This document shows positions 45,800 through 55,194 of a stretch of DNA of 64,000 bases, piece after piece. Each line of letters opens with the position of its first letter. The first letter of the stretch is position 1. The notes under the pieces are model-generated. The model did not search any database and was not told the origin of the DNA. It worked only from the letters and a program-made list of their open reading frames with translations. This DNA is from Solitalea longa (GTDB lineage: Bacteria > Bacteroidota > Bacteroidia > Sphingobacteriales > Sphingobacteriaceae): the NCBI RefSeq assembly GCF_002920915.1, contig NZ_PQVF01000015.1:19686-83685 (forward strand). Reading direction: 5' to 3'. Position numbers and translations under genes: made by a program.

Positions 45800-45845
45800 G
45801 AAATTGAAGTTAACAGTCGGCTTTGGGCCGACTGTTAACTATTTT
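45800..45845 (-). terminator. Terminator of the SlyD-like gene
   Basis: AGTTAACAGTCGGC (45808-45821) faces GCCGACTGTTAACT (45827-45840), a perfect 14-bp stem with a 5-base loop; on the minus strand it is followed by TCAATTTCTTG. It separates the FKBP gene from lpxK. Confidence 0.8.
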
Positions 45846-45846
45846 A

Positions 45847-46332
45847 TTAATGATGTTGATGACCAGGGCCATGTACGTGACCGTGATCCACTTCTTCTTT
45901 AGAGGCATCACGCAAGGCTTCAACCTTCACATCAAAATGTAAGGTTTCACCTGCTAATGGATGATTTCCGTCAACAGTAACTTTATCGCCTTCGATATTT
46001 ACAATGCGGATAACCATTGGACCTGCTTCGCCCTGAGCCTGAAACTGCATACCTACTTCAAGATCTGCATCAGGAGGGAAATTTTGACGCTGTGCATCAA
46101 ATATCAACTCGTTATTTAATTCACCGTAACCTTCAGCAGGAGCTACAGTAACTTTTTTGGCATCGCCAACTTGTAATCCTTCCAATTCTTTTTCCAAGCC
46201 TGGAATGATATTGTAACTACCGTGTAAATATTCTAATGGCTGGTTTGGCTGCGATTGATCGAGCACTTCATTGTTGTCATTCGTAAGGGTGTACGAAATG
46301 CTCACCACCTTACCGTTTTTTACTGTTTCCAT
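45847..46332 (-). CDS. SlyD-like FKBP peptidyl-prolyl isomerase
   Basis: Cytoplasmic prolyl isomerase and chaperone. 161 residues: FKBP barrel halves NGKVVSISYTLTNDNNEVLD (about residues 6-25) and PLEYLHGSYNIIPGLEKELEG in part, with the inserted IF (insert-in-flap) chaperone domain about 70-125 (VAPAEGYGELNNEL ... VDGNHPLAGETLHFDVKV). The tail VDHGHVHGPGHQHH is a His-rich metal-binding extension, as in E. coli SlyD, suggesting nickel or zinc handling. Single gene. Confidence 0.95.
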   Translation of the reverse strand: METVKNGKVVSISYTLTNDNNEVLDQSQPNQPLEYLHGSYNIIPGLEKELEGLQVGDAKKVTVAPAEGYGELNNELIFDAQRQNFPPDADLEVGMQFQAQGEAGPMVIRIVNIEGDKVTVDGNHPLAGETLHFDVKVEALRDASKEEVDHGHVHGPGHQHH

Positions 46333-46526
46333 TTACTGCAATTTAGTAGCTGCGAAAATAGCACATTATGCTGAGAGATTATAGCCGAAATAATTGAAAA
46401 TAGCAGCTTAACCTAAACACGTAACTAAAAGGAAATTATATTGCAACTAATTTCCGATGTTATCGTATTAAGTACACAAGGGAATACCCTACCAACTAAA
46501 AACAATAAAACCAGATCTTTTTTATA

Positions 46527-47231
46527 ATGAAAAGAAAATTACTAGCCCTTGCAATCATAGCTATCAGTTTATCATCTTGTTCCGACAAATGGGAGTACGC
46601 CGAAGGCATGGAACCTGAAACTGGTGAAAATCAGAATGGAAACGGAAGTGGCAACGGTAACGGAAGCGGTACTGAAACTACCTACGACTATCAGCCAATG
46701 ACAATAGGTTCGAAGTGGATTTATACCGGCGACTATAACTATATCGTGGAGTCGACTAGTGAAGATAAGGTTATTGATGGTATTAGCTATCATTCATTCA
46801 CCAACAGCTTTATGAATAATACCTTTTACAGCGCTATAAAAGATGGCGTTTATTATGTAAATGGTAACTCCTCAATTGAAGCTTCGCAACTGGATTTCCC
46901 TGCGGCGCCAATGATGTATTTAAAAGACAATGTTGCCTTGAATACCAGTTGGAGCAGTAAAGTTAAAATCAGCCCTGCTGACTCACCAATTGAATTATCT
47001 GCCACTTATCAGTATACGTTAAAAGAAAAAGGCATCAGTTTTAAAATCGATAAAGTTACTTATCCTGATGTTATCCATGTGGATATGACCATGACCTTAC
47101 CTGGCAGCAGCACACCAGTGTGTACCGGATCTTATTACTATGCGAAAAAGATTGGTTTCATCTATTCAAAAGTAACCATGAACGGGCAAACAAATACCAT
47201 TAAGCTGGCGAGCTACGAAATTAAACCATAA
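46527..47231 (+). CDS. Hypothetical lipoprotein with a Gly/Asn linker
   Basis: 234 residues. Lipobox SLSSC (Cys at about residue 18). A low-complexity linker of Gly, Asn, Ser and Thr (about residues 33-50, NGNGSGNGNGSG) joins the anchor to a beta-rich domain beginning YDYQPMTIGSKWIY and containing VIDGISYHSFTNSF and CTGSYYYAKKIGFIYSKV. The domain resembles the generic 'SKWxY' beta proteins found in Bacteroidota lipoproteins; no enzyme motif. Single gene with terminator. Confidence 0.72.
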   Translation: MKRKLLALAIIAISLSSCSDKWEYAEGMEPETGENQNGNGSGNGNGSGTETTYDYQPMTIGSKWIYTGDYNYIVESTSEDKVIDGISYHSFTNSFMNNTFYSAIKDGVYYVNGNSSIEASQLDFPAAPMMYLKDNVALNTSWSSKVKISPADSPIELSATYQYTLKEKGISFKIDKVTYPDVIHVDMTMTLPGSSTPVCTGSYYYAKKIGFIYSKVTMNGQTNTIKLASYEIKP

Positions 47232-47251
47232 TAACATTATAGAACTACGAA

Positions 47252-47290
47252 GAAAGCCGTCCAGATAGTATCGGGACGGCTTTCTCTATT
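47252..47290 (+). terminator. Terminator of the Gly/Asn-linker lipoprotein gene
   Basis: GAAAGCCGTCC / GGACGGCTTTC stem followed by TCTATTT. Its stem is nearly identical to the pruA terminator at 49040. Confidence 0.85.
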
Positions 47291-47330
47291 TAATAAATAG
47301 GCTAAACTTCATCGGTTAGCATTCTTTTTC

Positions 47331-47338
47331 TATCTTTG
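47331..47338 (+). promoter_or_regulatory. Putative -7 element of pruA
   Basis: TATCTTTG fits TAnnTTTG, 52 bases before the ATG at 47390, and is followed by the CG often seen there. Confidence 0.55.
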
Positions 47339-47389
47339 CGCTTCAAAATAAACCTTTACACAATCAATTAGTTACTAGCATTTTTTATT

Positions 47390-49021
47390 ATGTTGAAAGG
47401 ATTTTTTAAGACTCCTAAACCTTACAATGAGCCGGTATTAACCTACGCTCCGGGAACAACTGAACGTAATGCATTGAAGGCAGCCCTTGCCGATGCGCGC
47501 TCTAAACAACTTGATATTCCAATGTACATTGGCGGAGAAAAAGTGTACTCAGACAAAAAAGTAGCACTTCGCCCTCCTCATGATCATCAGCATATTTTAG
47601 GTCATTTCTCTCAGGGAAATAAGGACCATATAAAACAGGCTATTGATGCAGCTTTAAAAGCAAAAGCACAATGGGAAAACCTTGCCTGGGAACAACGCGC
47701 TGCTATTTTCTTAAAAGCTGCAGAATTATTAGCCGGCCCATACCGTGCTAAGATCAATGCTGCCACCATGTTGGGCCAATCAAAAAATGCGTACCAGGCT
47801 GAAATCGATTCGGCTTGTGAGTTGATCGACTTTTTACGTTTCAACGTTACCTACATGACTGAAATTTATAGTCAGCAGGTAGATTCGGCAAAAGGTATTT
47901 GGAACCGCATTGAACAACGTCCTTTAGAAGGTTTTGTATTTGCCTTAACGCCTTTCAACTTTACAGCTATTGCAGGTAATCTTCCTACATCTGCAGCTAT
48001 GATGGGAAATGTGGTGGTTTGGAAACCTGCCAATACCCAAATTTATGCAGCAAACGTAATTATGGAAGTATTGCGTGAAGCAGGTTTGCCAGCTGGTGTT
48101 ATCAACTTGGTTTATGTTTCGGGACCAGATGCCGGCGATGTTATTTTTAAACATCCTGACTTTGCCGGAATTCACTTTACCGGTTCTACTGAAGTGTTCC
48201 AAAACATCTGGAAAGAGATCGGAAACAATATTCATTTATATAAAACATATCCTCGCATTGTTGGCGAAACAGGTGGTAAAGACTTCGTAGTGGTTCACCC
48301 TTCAGCGGATGCTAAAGCGGCAGCAGTAGGATTGGTTCGCGGAGCATTTGAATACCAGGGACAGAAATGTTCAGCGGCATCACGTGCATATGTTCCTAAA
48401 TCACTTTGGCCCGAAATTAAAGAGTCGATGCAAAAAGATATCTCTTCATTTAAGATCGGACCTACAGAAGATTTTGAAAACTTTGTTAACGCTGTGATCG
48501 ACGAAAAATCATTCGATAAACTAGCTAAATACATTGATAACGCAAAAAATGATCCTTCGGTAGAGATCATTGCAGGTGGCACTTACGATAAATCAAAAGG
48601 GTATTTTATTCACCCTACCGTTATTGTGGCTAAGGACCCTAAATACGTTACCATGTGCGAAGAGCTGTTTGGACCAGTATTGACAATTTATGTTTACGAA
48701 GATGCCAAATTTGAAGAGACATTGGAATTAGTTGATACCACTTCGATCTATGCATTGACCGGAGCCATTTTTGCACAAGACAGATACGCTGTAGAGCAGG
48801 CAACAACTAAGCTTCGCAATGCTGCTGGTAACTTCTACATTAATGATAAGCCAACAGGTGCCGTAGTTGGTCAGCAACCATTTGGTGGCGCCAGAGGTTC
48901 AGGTACTAACGATAAAGCAGGTTCAATGATCAATTTATTACGTTGGGTATCTCCTCGCACCATTAAGGAGACCTTTGATCCACCTAAAGATTATCGTTAT
49001 CCTTTCATGGATAAAGAATAG
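47390..49021 (+). CDS. pruA: L-glutamate gamma-semialdehyde (1-pyrroline-5-carboxylate) dehydrogenase
   Basis: Oxidises glutamate semialdehyde to glutamate with NAD, the second step of proline breakdown. 543 residues of the aldehyde dehydrogenase superfamily: ALTPFNFTAIAGNLP (about residues 185-199), FTGSTEVF (about 263), ETGGKDFVVVHP with the general-base Glu (about 290), and FEYQGQKCSAASRAYVP with the catalytic Cys (about 327). EELFGPVLTIYVY and GQQPFGGARGSGTNDKAG follow. The proline dehydrogenase gene is not adjacent. Confidence 0.96.
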   Translation: MLKGFFKTPKPYNEPVLTYAPGTTERNALKAALADARSKQLDIPMYIGGEKVYSDKKVALRPPHDHQHILGHFSQGNKDHIKQAIDAALKAKAQWENLAWEQRAAIFLKAAELLAGPYRAKINAATMLGQSKNAYQAEIDSACELIDFLRFNVTYMTEIYSQQVDSAKGIWNRIEQRPLEGFVFALTPFNFTAIAGNLPTSAAMMGNVVVWKPANTQIYAANVIMEVLREAGLPAGVINLVYVSGPDAGDVIFKHPDFAGIHFTGSTEVFQNIWKEIGNNIHLYKTYPRIVGETGGKDFVVVHPSADAKAAAVGLVRGAFEYQGQKCSAASRAYVPKSLWPEIKESMQKDISSFKIGPTEDFENFVNAVIDEKSFDKLAKYIDNAKNDPSVEIIAGGTYDKSKGYFIHPTVIVAKDPKYVTMCEELFGPVLTIYVYEDAKFEETLELVDTTSIYALTGAIFAQDRYAVEQATTKLRNAAGNFYINDKPTGAVVGQQPFGGARGSGTNDKAGSMINLLRWVSPRTIKETFDPPKDYRYPFMDKE

Positions 49022-49039
49022 TTAACATAACTCATTAAC

Positions 49040-49077
49040 AAAAGCCGTCCCGGTACTATCGGGACGGCTTTTCTTTT
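49040..49077 (+). terminator. Terminator of pruA
   Basis: AAAAGCCGTCCCG / CGGGACGGCTTTT, 13-bp stem with a 7-base loop followed by CTTTT. Confidence 0.88.
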
Positions 49078-49194
49078 GGTATAAACTTCCGCTTCTATTT
49101 GTTAAATTACTGTAAATCTGCATTTTGACAACATTCAGGCTATTTAACTAATATTCATATTCTTATAGCATTTTTTACTGAATATTCACAATAG

Positions 49195-49240
49195 CTTAAC
49201 AATGGCTTAACCTAACTTTCTCCTTGAGGTAATATTTTTG
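49195..49240 (+). promoter_or_regulatory. PHO-box-like direct repeats and -7 element
   Basis: CTTAACA at 49195-49201 and CTTAACC at 49206-49212 are two 7-base direct repeats spaced by four bases, an 11-base period as in PhoB boxes. The -7 element TATTTTTG follows at 49233-49240, so the second repeat sits at about the -33 position. Activator control of the downstream OprO/P-like porin by a PhoB-type regulator is inference. Confidence 0.4.
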
Positions 49241-49348
49241 CGATGTTAATTTAACCGGGAATAAATTAAAAGTTAACATAACAAGCGGTAAAATATCACA
49301 CTTGTTAAACAAAAATTTTATAACTTATTATCAGACAGTTCTAAACAA

Positions 49349-50620
49349 ATGAAGCTGCACAAAACCACAATAGTAACGCTTATCTTATTTCTCCTCTCTC
49401 CTGTTTTATTAAAGGCACAGGTAACTGTTTACAAAGATTCAGTTCGTAATGTTTTCCTTACCGGATACATTCAGGCACAATACGAAAAAGCTGATTCAGC
49501 AGGAATACCATCATTTGAAGGCGGAGATTTCCCTCCAAATGTTGACTCTCGCTTTATGTTAAGAAGAACGCGTTTCGCCGTAGGATATACAGAAAAATTC
49601 GTGTCAGCCAACCTCGAAATTGATTATGTTCAAAACAACGTGCGCATGGCCAATGCTTATGTACAACTAAACGAACAAACGTTTAAAGCATTTTCGATGG
49701 GCATAGGATTAGCCACTGTGCCATTCGGTTTAGAAACCGTTTACTCCTCATTTAACCTCGAATCGGCTGAACGAAGCCGAATGATACAAACACTTTTCCC
49801 CGATGAAAAGGATTGTGGCGCTCAGCTAGTTTTCAATCCCCGAAATTCTAAAAACTGGAATTTCCTAACCGCTTCACTGGCTATAATAAATGGTGCCGGA
49901 CGCAACTTTGTTGACTACGATAGCAAAAAGAACTTTGTTGGTAGCCTGCAACTGAATTTAGCCAGCAAATTAAAATTAAACTCGTTGCCGGTGTTAGCTG
50001 CCGGAGCTTCTTACTATAGCGGAAGATCACGCTCAAACACCAATGTAATGCTGTCAAACGGTTATAATAATGGTGTAAAAGGATTTGAACTGAATACAAA
50101 CCCTAATAATGTTGGAGCTTATGCTGATCGTATTTACACCGGATTTAATGCACAAGCCGGACTTAGCAGTAAAATAGGATTGTCGCGTATAAATTTCGAG
50201 TACATATGGGGAAAGCAGCCCGGAGTTGCCTCATCTCCCACCATAAATGGACCGCAGGCATCACGTAGTTTTAACACTCAACCTAGCACCAATATTTATA
50301 ACAGAGAGTTTAACGGTTATTTCGTCACCTTTAATCAAACCGTTGGCAAAACGCCCTTAAACTTAATGGTAAAATATGACTGGTACGACCCTAACACATT
50401 TTTAAGTGGCAAAGAAATTGGAGCGGCGAACAGCAATTCTACGAGTGGTGATATTGCTTATTCAACCTGGAGTTTCGGTGCATATCTAAATATGCTAAAG
50501 GGGAACGCTCGTTTAGCAGCTTACTACGATATTGTTAAGAACGAAGATACCTCTGTACCCGAATATGCTAATGATATTAAAGATGATGTATTGACAGTTA
50601 GACTTCAATTCAGATTCTAA
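49349..50620 (+). CDS. OprO/OprP-type phosphate-selective porin
   Basis: Outer-membrane channel, in other bacteria selective for phosphate or polyphosphate. 423 residues with a signal peptide ending at LKAQV. The porin O/P pattern appears at the start, VFLTGYIQAQYEKADSAG and SRFMLRRTRFAVGYTEKFVSANLEIDYVQ (in part), then repeated amphipathic strands, and the C-terminal strand DDVLTVRLQFRF ends in Phe, the insertion signal. Several Arg/Lys-rich loops (MLRRTRF, RSRSNT) could line an anion-selective pore. No phosphate genes are adjacent, but the leader holds a PHO-box-like repeat. Confidence 0.85.
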   Translation: MKLHKTTIVTLILFLLSPVLLKAQVTVYKDSVRNVFLTGYIQAQYEKADSAGIPSFEGGDFPPNVDSRFMLRRTRFAVGYTEKFVSANLEIDYVQNNVRMANAYVQLNEQTFKAFSMGIGLATVPFGLETVYSSFNLESAERSRMIQTLFPDEKDCGAQLVFNPRNSKNWNFLTASLAIINGAGRNFVDYDSKKNFVGSLQLNLASKLKLNSLPVLAAGASYYSGRSRSNTNVMLSNGYNNGVKGFELNTNPNNVGAYADRIYTGFNAQAGLSSKIGLSRINFEYIWGKQPGVASSPTINGPQASRSFNTQPSTNIYNREFNGYFVTFNQTVGKTPLNLMVKYDWYDPNTFLSGKEIGAANSNSTSGDIAYSTWSFGAYLNMLKGNARLAAYYDIVKNEDTSVPEYANDIKDDVLTVRLQFRF

Positions 50621-50643
50621 TCGTATAATAACTATTCATCGTT

Positions 50644-50684
50644 AAAGCTCATGAGATCAACCTATAGATTTCATGAGCTTTTGC
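50644..50684 (+). terminator. Terminator of the porin gene
   Basis: AAAGCTCATGA / TCATGAGCTTTT stem with a 15-base loop, T-run after. Confidence 0.75.
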
Positions 50685-50773
50685 ATTTCAATGATGCTCA
50701 TATCTCTCTCCTGATCATTCTAATTCCAGGCTTCAATAATAAATATTCTACGCTCTGAAGGTTTTTTTTAAAT

Positions 50774-52339
50774 TTGGCAGATTCAATAAATCTATACGTG
50801 GAAAGAATAAATAATTTACTGCAAAAACGCGAGGAGGCTTCTCTCGGAGGCGGCCAAAAACGCATCGACAGTCAACATAGCAAAGGAAAACTAACTGCCC
50901 GTGAACGTATTCATTTCTTACTCGATGAAGGCTCATTTGAAGAGGTCGGCATGTTTGTCACTCACCGCACTTCCGATTTTGGACTAGATGAAGAAAAATA
51001 TCCGGGTGATGGGGTAATTACAGGTTGGGGTACAGTTAATGGACGTTTAACCTATGTATATGCACAAGATTTTACCGTTTTCGGAGGTTCACTTTCGGAA
51101 ACCCATGCCGAGAAAATTTGCAAGATCATGGATCTGGCACTTAAGAACGGTGCGCCAATGATCGGGTTAAACGATTCGGGAGGTGCCCGCATACAGGAAG
51201 GGGTGGTTTCTTTAGGCGGATATGCCGATATTTTTTATCGCAATACCTTAGCATCGGGAGTAATTCCTCAAATTTCGGCCATAATGGGCCCTTGCGCCGG
51301 CGGCGCTGTTTACTCTCCCGCTCTTACCGATTTTATCATGATGGTTGAAAACAGCTCGTATATGTTTGTTACGGGGCCAAACGTAGTAAAAACGGTAACG
51401 CATGAAGAGGTAAGTGCCGAAGAATTGGGCGGAGCTTCAACCCATTCAACCAAATCGGGGGTAACACATTTCTCCTGCGCCAATGAAATTGAATGTATCA
51501 ATAGCATTAAACAGCTATTGAGCTATATGCCGCAAAACTGTGAAGATGACCCTGCATTATGGGAATACGAATCGACAGGAAACGAAATCAGGGAAGCTTT
51601 GGATAGCATCGTTCCTCAAAATGCCAATCAGCCATACGACATTCGGGATGTAATTAATAATATAATTGATGAAGGATCTTTCTTTGAAGTTCATCAGAAT
51701 TATGCCGAAAACATTGTTGTTGGATTTTCTCGCATTGGAGGCAGAAGCATTGGTATTATAGCCAACCAACCTGCATATTTGGCAGGTGTATTGGATATCC
51801 ACGCCTCTACCAAGGGAGCTCGCTTTGTCCGTTTTTGTGACTCGTTCAATATCCCTTTATTGGTGCTCGAAGATGTTCCTGGATTTTTGCCGGGTACCGA
51901 CCAGGAATGGAACGGTATTATCAACCACGGGGCAAAACTCCTGTATGCCTTCTGTGAAGCCACAGTACCTCGTATAACAGTAATTACAAGAAAAGCTTAT
52001 GGAGGAGCTTATTGCGTAATGAACTCTAAACATATTGGCGCCGATATGAACTATGCATGGCCAACGGCCGAAATTGCGGTTATGGGTGCCAAAGGTGCTG
52101 CAGAGATCATTTTCAAGAAGGAAATTACCGCGGCCGATGATCAGTATCAAAAGCTGGCTGAAAAAGAACGCGAATATTCCGACCTGTTTGCCAATCCGTA
52201 CCGGGCGGCCGAAAGAGGTTTCGTTGATGAGGTGATCTTACCAAATGAAACCCGTCATAAACTGATTAAGGCATTCAAAATGCTGGAAAACAAAGCAGTT
52301 AAAAACCCAAGGAAGAAACACGGAAATATTCCGTTGTAA
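50774..52339 (+). CDS. Acyl-CoA carboxylase, carboxyltransferase (beta) subunit
   Basis: Transfers carboxyl from carboxybiotin to an acyl-CoA, probably propionyl-CoA, as the beta subunit of a biotin-dependent carboxylase. 521 residues: [23 protein letters not shown] in part (about 24-46), [34 protein letters not shown] in part, [36 protein letters not shown], and in the second half [19 protein letters not shown] in part and [31 protein letters not shown] in part. The start is uncertain: no ATG is near. TTG at 50774 gives the reading used here; it overlaps a TAAATTTG promoter-like box, so GTG at 50798 is a serious alternative. Biotin carboxylase and biotin carrier genes are not adjacent. Confidence 0.94.
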   Translation: MADSINLYVERINNLLQKREEASLGGGQKRIDSQHSKGKLTARERIHFLLDEGSFEEVGMFVTHRTSDFGLDEEKYPGDGVITGWGTVNGRLTYVYAQDFTVFGGSLSETHAEKICKIMDLALKNGAPMIGLNDSGGARIQEGVVSLGGYADIFYRNTLASGVIPQISAIMGPCAGGAVYSPALTDFIMMVENSSYMFVTGPNVVKTVTHEEVSAEELGGASTHSTKSGVTHFSCANEIECINSIKQLLSYMPQNCEDDPALWEYESTGNEIREALDSIVPQNANQPYDIRDVINNIIDEGSFFEVHQNYAENIVVGFSRIGGRSIGIIANQPAYLAGVLDIHASTKGARFVRFCDSFNIPLLVLEDVPGFLPGTDQEWNGIINHGAKLLYAFCEATVPRITVITRKAYGGAYCVMNSKHIGADMNYAWPTAEIAVMGAKGAAEIIFKKEITAADDQYQKLAEKEREYSDLFANPYRAAERGFVDEVILPNETRHKLIKAFKMLENKAVKNPRKKHGNIPL

Positions 52340-52391
52340 AATACAATTGAAATGGATAGCCCAAACGCTATCCTTTCTTTTTTATAAGACG

Positions 52392-52799
52392 ATGAAAATA
52401 AAAAGGATCACAGCCGATGAGGTGCTAAACATCCGCCGGGAAGTACTCTATCCTGATAGAGCTATTCATGAAATAAAACTTCCTGAAGATGACCATGGCC
52501 TGCATTATGGTTTATTTATCGATGCTGAACTGATCAGCGTAGTGTCTTTATTTATTACCGGCAAAAGTGCCCAGTTTCGAAAATTCGCCACAATAGCAAA
52601 ATACCAGGGTAAGGGATATGGATCGTACTTGCTTAATTATATAATTGCTGAAGCTGAAAACCATGGATGTGAACTCATTTGGTGTAATGCCCGATTAAGC
52701 GCCGTAAAGTTTTATCTGAAATTTGGTTTTACTGAAACAGAAGAAAGGTTTACAAAAGATAATGTGGCCTTTGTGATTATGGAATACCTTATTAGTTAG
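52392..52799 (+). CDS. GNAT-family N-acetyltransferase
   Basis: 135 residues; the ATG at 52392 is preferred over an upstream TTG in the same frame because the domain begins MKIKRITADEVLNIR. GNAT motif A is KYQGKGYGSYLLNYIIAEA (acetyl-CoA pyrophosphate loop, about residues 78-96), followed by IWCNARLSAVKFYLKFGF and FVIMEY. Substrate unknown. It begins 52 bases after the carboxylase and is probably co-transcribed with it. Confidence 0.88.
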   Translation: MKIKRITADEVLNIRREVLYPDRAIHEIKLPEDDHGLHYGLFIDAELISVVSLFITGKSAQFRKFATIAKYQGKGYGSYLLNYIIAEAENHGCELIWCNARLSAVKFYLKFGFTETEERFTKDNVAFVIMEYLIS

Positions 52800-52823
52800 T
52801 TTAATTTTTATCGTTTATAAAAG

Positions 52824-52857
52824 AAAAGGCTATCTGAACAAACAGATAGCCTTTTTA
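52824..52857. terminator. Bidirectional terminator
   Basis: AAAAGGCTATCTG / CAGATAGCCTTTT, 13-bp stem with a 7-base loop between converging genes. Confidence 0.88.
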
Positions 52858-52864
52858 TATTTCT

Positions 52865-53767
52865 TTATAAGCCCAGTAAATATTCCAACGGAATTCCAAA
52901 CCTTCGTTGCCAATAAACTTCCGAGTGCTCATCTTCCACAAACTTAATGCTCGTCCAATGACCATTGGGCCATTTATCGTGCATCACCTTATCAACAGCA
53001 ACCTGGTAAGGGCCATACAAACTGTCCAGCGTTTTGGTACCGTAATCGAAATAGATCTTATGACCATCACTCGATGGCAAATGATCAGCCAGGTATTTCC
53101 TATAGGCTTCGCCTATCTTTTCGTCATTATTCTTTAAACTAACCGGCCAGTGGGTCGACATACAAGCAACTGAACCAAATATTTGTGGATATTCGCAAAC
53201 AGCATAAAAAGAGATCAGCCCTCCCATACTCGAACCGATCATTGCTGTATTTTTAGCATCAGCCAGGGTTCTATAATGTGTGTCGATATAAGGTTTAAGT
53301 TCCTGAGTAACAAATTCGAGGTATTGGTCGCCCAGTGGAGCGCCTTTAAATTCAGCAGAAAGTTTCTTTTGTAAGGTATCAGACAATAAGGCATAAGGTT
53401 TCCCCGGCTGATACTCGCGCATTCGTTTTGAGGTATTCCAGATACCTACAACAATACAATCTTTAATTTTGTGATCACCCATCATAGATGAAGCTGTTTC
53501 ATCTACTCTCCATTCCACTTCCTGGTAAGCAGTGTCGTCCATAAATAAATTCTGCCCGTCTTGCATGTAAATCACTGCATAGCGTTTTGATGAATCGTTG
53601 CCATAATTCTCAGGCAACCAAATATCAACCCTACGAGCTGAAACGTATTTAGAATGAAATGACTCGAGTTTTTGAAGCTTGCCTTTTTTTAATGGAATTA
53701 ACGTTTGCCCCATCGCCGTCACGAACGTAAAACACATTAACACGCAAACAAGTAATCTTTTATTCAT
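52865..53767 (-). CDS. Secreted esterase, alpha/beta hydrolase (PF00756 type)
   Basis: 300 residues with a signal peptide cleaved near AMGQT. The domain has VDIWLPENYGND, YAVIYMQDGQNLFMDD and the nucleophile elbow MIGSSMGGLISFYA (Ser at about residue 177); VKFVEDEHSEVYW near the end carries the probable His. This is the putative esterase / feruloyl-esterase-like class, whose members hydrolyse sugar esters or siderophore esters. Substrate not determinable and no glycan or iron genes are adjacent. Single gene. Confidence 0.9.
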   Translation of the reverse strand: MNKRLLVCVLMCFTFVTAMGQTLIPLKKGKLQKLESFHSKYVSARRVDIWLPENYGNDSSKRYAVIYMQDGQNLFMDDTAYQEVEWRVDETASSMMGDHKIKDCIVVGIWNTSKRMREYQPGKPYALLSDTLQKKLSAEFKGAPLGDQYLEFVTQELKPYIDTHYRTLADAKNTAMIGSSMGGLISFYAVCEYPQIFGSVACMSTHWPVSLKNNDEKIGEAYRKYLADHLPSSDGHKIYFDYGTKTLDSLYGPYQVAVDKVMHDKWPNGHWTSIKFVEDEHSEVYWQRRFGIPLEYLLGL

Positions 53768-54070
53768 TAATATTCAATTTCTTTCCTTAAAAAACTTAAA
53801 CTTTAAGTTTCATAGAATGACAATTATATATATATAAAATCAAATTCGGATACCTAAAGTATAAAAAACTTACGTAAAAGTTTCGAAAATATAAAATTAT
53901 GCTTATAAATTTAAAATAAAAACTTTTGATTAATTGCTAAAAATAGTCAATAAATACCACTAATTCCTTATAATCAAATAGTTAACAAACATTCTTTTTA
54001 AAAGGATGCAATCTGATTTTAGAGTTCACTTTTAACGAATTATTTTCATTTTTGTAAAAATTGTTGCAGC
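53768..54070. other. AT-rich intergenic region
   Basis: 303 bases between divergent genes, with a short TATATATATATA tract near 53826. TTCATTTTTGT near 54050 is a one-mismatch match to TAnnTTTG and could be the peptidase promoter. Nothing else seen. Confidence 0.4.
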
Positions 54071-55180
54071 ATGAGCAAGAAAAAAGAAGAAAAGAAACAC
54101 CAACCGGTGGTGACTAAGAAATCCCTTGATTTTTTTGAAAAATATATCAACAACCCTTCCCCTACTGGTTTCGAATGGAGCGGTCAAAAAATGTGGTTAG
54201 ACTATCTGAAGCCATACATTGATGAGCACTATGTCGACAACTATGGAACTGCTGTTGGAGTTATCAATCCTAAGGCCGAATATAAAGTGGTAATCGAGGC
54301 ACACGCCGATGAAATTTCATGGTTCGTAAACTACATTACCAACGACGGTTTAATTTATGTGATCCGCAATGGAGGTTCCGATCATCAGATCGCCCCTTCT
54401 AAACGGGTAAACATTCATACTGACAAAGGCATTGTAAAAGCTGTTTTCGGGTGGCCGGCAATTCATACCCGCAATGGGGAAAAAGAAGAAGCTCCAACTC
54501 TTAAAAACATTTTCCTAGACTGTGGATGTACTTCTAAAGAAGAAGTGGAAAAACTGGGAATTCATGTGGGCTGTGTTATCACCTACGAAGATGAGTTCAT
54601 GGTTTTAAATGATCGCTACTATGTTGGACGTGCTTTGGATAACCGTGCCGGTGGATTTATGATCGCTGAAGTAGCTCGTTTACTAAAAGAAAACAAGAAA
54701 AAACTTCCTTTCGGACTATATATTGTTAACTCCGTGCAGGAAGAGATCGGTTTACGCGGTGCTGAAATGATCGCCAACCGTATTAAACCGAATGTTGCGA
54801 TTGTTACCGATGTTACACACGACACAAACACTCCGATGATTAACAAAATTACTCAGGGTGATTTAAGCTGCGGAAAAGGTCCGGTTATCTCATATGCTCC
54901 TGCTGTTCACAATAATCTTAATAAATTATTAATTGAAGCGGCGGAGAAGAACGACATTCCGTTCCAACGTAATGCCAGTTCTCGCGCAACAGGTACCGAT
55001 ACCGACGCCTTTGCTTATTCTAATGGTGGTGTATTCTCGGCACTTATTTCATTACCGTTACGCTATATGCACACCACGGTTGAAATGGTCCACAAAGAAG
55101 ACCTGGATAATGTGATCAGTTTGATCTATCATTCAATATTGAATATCAAAGAAGGTCACGATTTCAGATACATTAAATAG
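54071..55180 (+). CDS. M42-family metallopeptidase (glutamyl/deblocking aminopeptidase-like)
   Basis: Predicted cytoplasmic di-metal aminopeptidase. 369 residues; a Lys-rich N-terminus (SKKKEEKKHQ) precedes the domain. Metal and catalytic motifs: VIEAHADEISWFVNYI (about residues 75-90; first His and the Asp/Glu region), RALDNRAGGFMIAEV (bridging Asp, about 192), NSVQEEIGLRGAEM (catalytic Glu and ligand Glu, about 221-234), TDVTHDTNTP (about 246) and a late RYMHTTVEMVHKEDLDNV carrying a His ligand. These agree with the M42 PepA/FrvX type. Single gene, converging on purU across a triple repeat. Confidence 0.94.
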   Translation: MSKKKEEKKHQPVVTKKSLDFFEKYINNPSPTGFEWSGQKMWLDYLKPYIDEHYVDNYGTAVGVINPKAEYKVVIEAHADEISWFVNYITNDGLIYVIRNGGSDHQIAPSKRVNIHTDKGIVKAVFGWPAIHTRNGEKEEAPTLKNIFLDCGCTSKEEVEKLGIHVGCVITYEDEFMVLNDRYYVGRALDNRAGGFMIAEVARLLKENKKKLPFGLYIVNSVQEEIGLRGAEMIANRIKPNVAIVTDVTHDTNTPMINKITQGDLSCGKGPVISYAPAVHNNLNKLLIEAAEKNDIPFQRNASSRATGTDTDAFAYSNGGVFSALISLPLRYMHTTVEMVHKEDLDNVISLIYHSILNIKEGHDFRYIK

Positions 55181-55194
55181 CACCATGGAAGTAG

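Larger units (their letters stand above)
49022..49348. other. Leader region of the porin gene
   Basis: 327 bases containing the pruA terminator (49040-49077), a pair of CTTAAC direct repeats (49195-49211) and a -7 element (TATTTTTG, 49233-49240). The rest is AT-rich. Confidence 0.5.
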
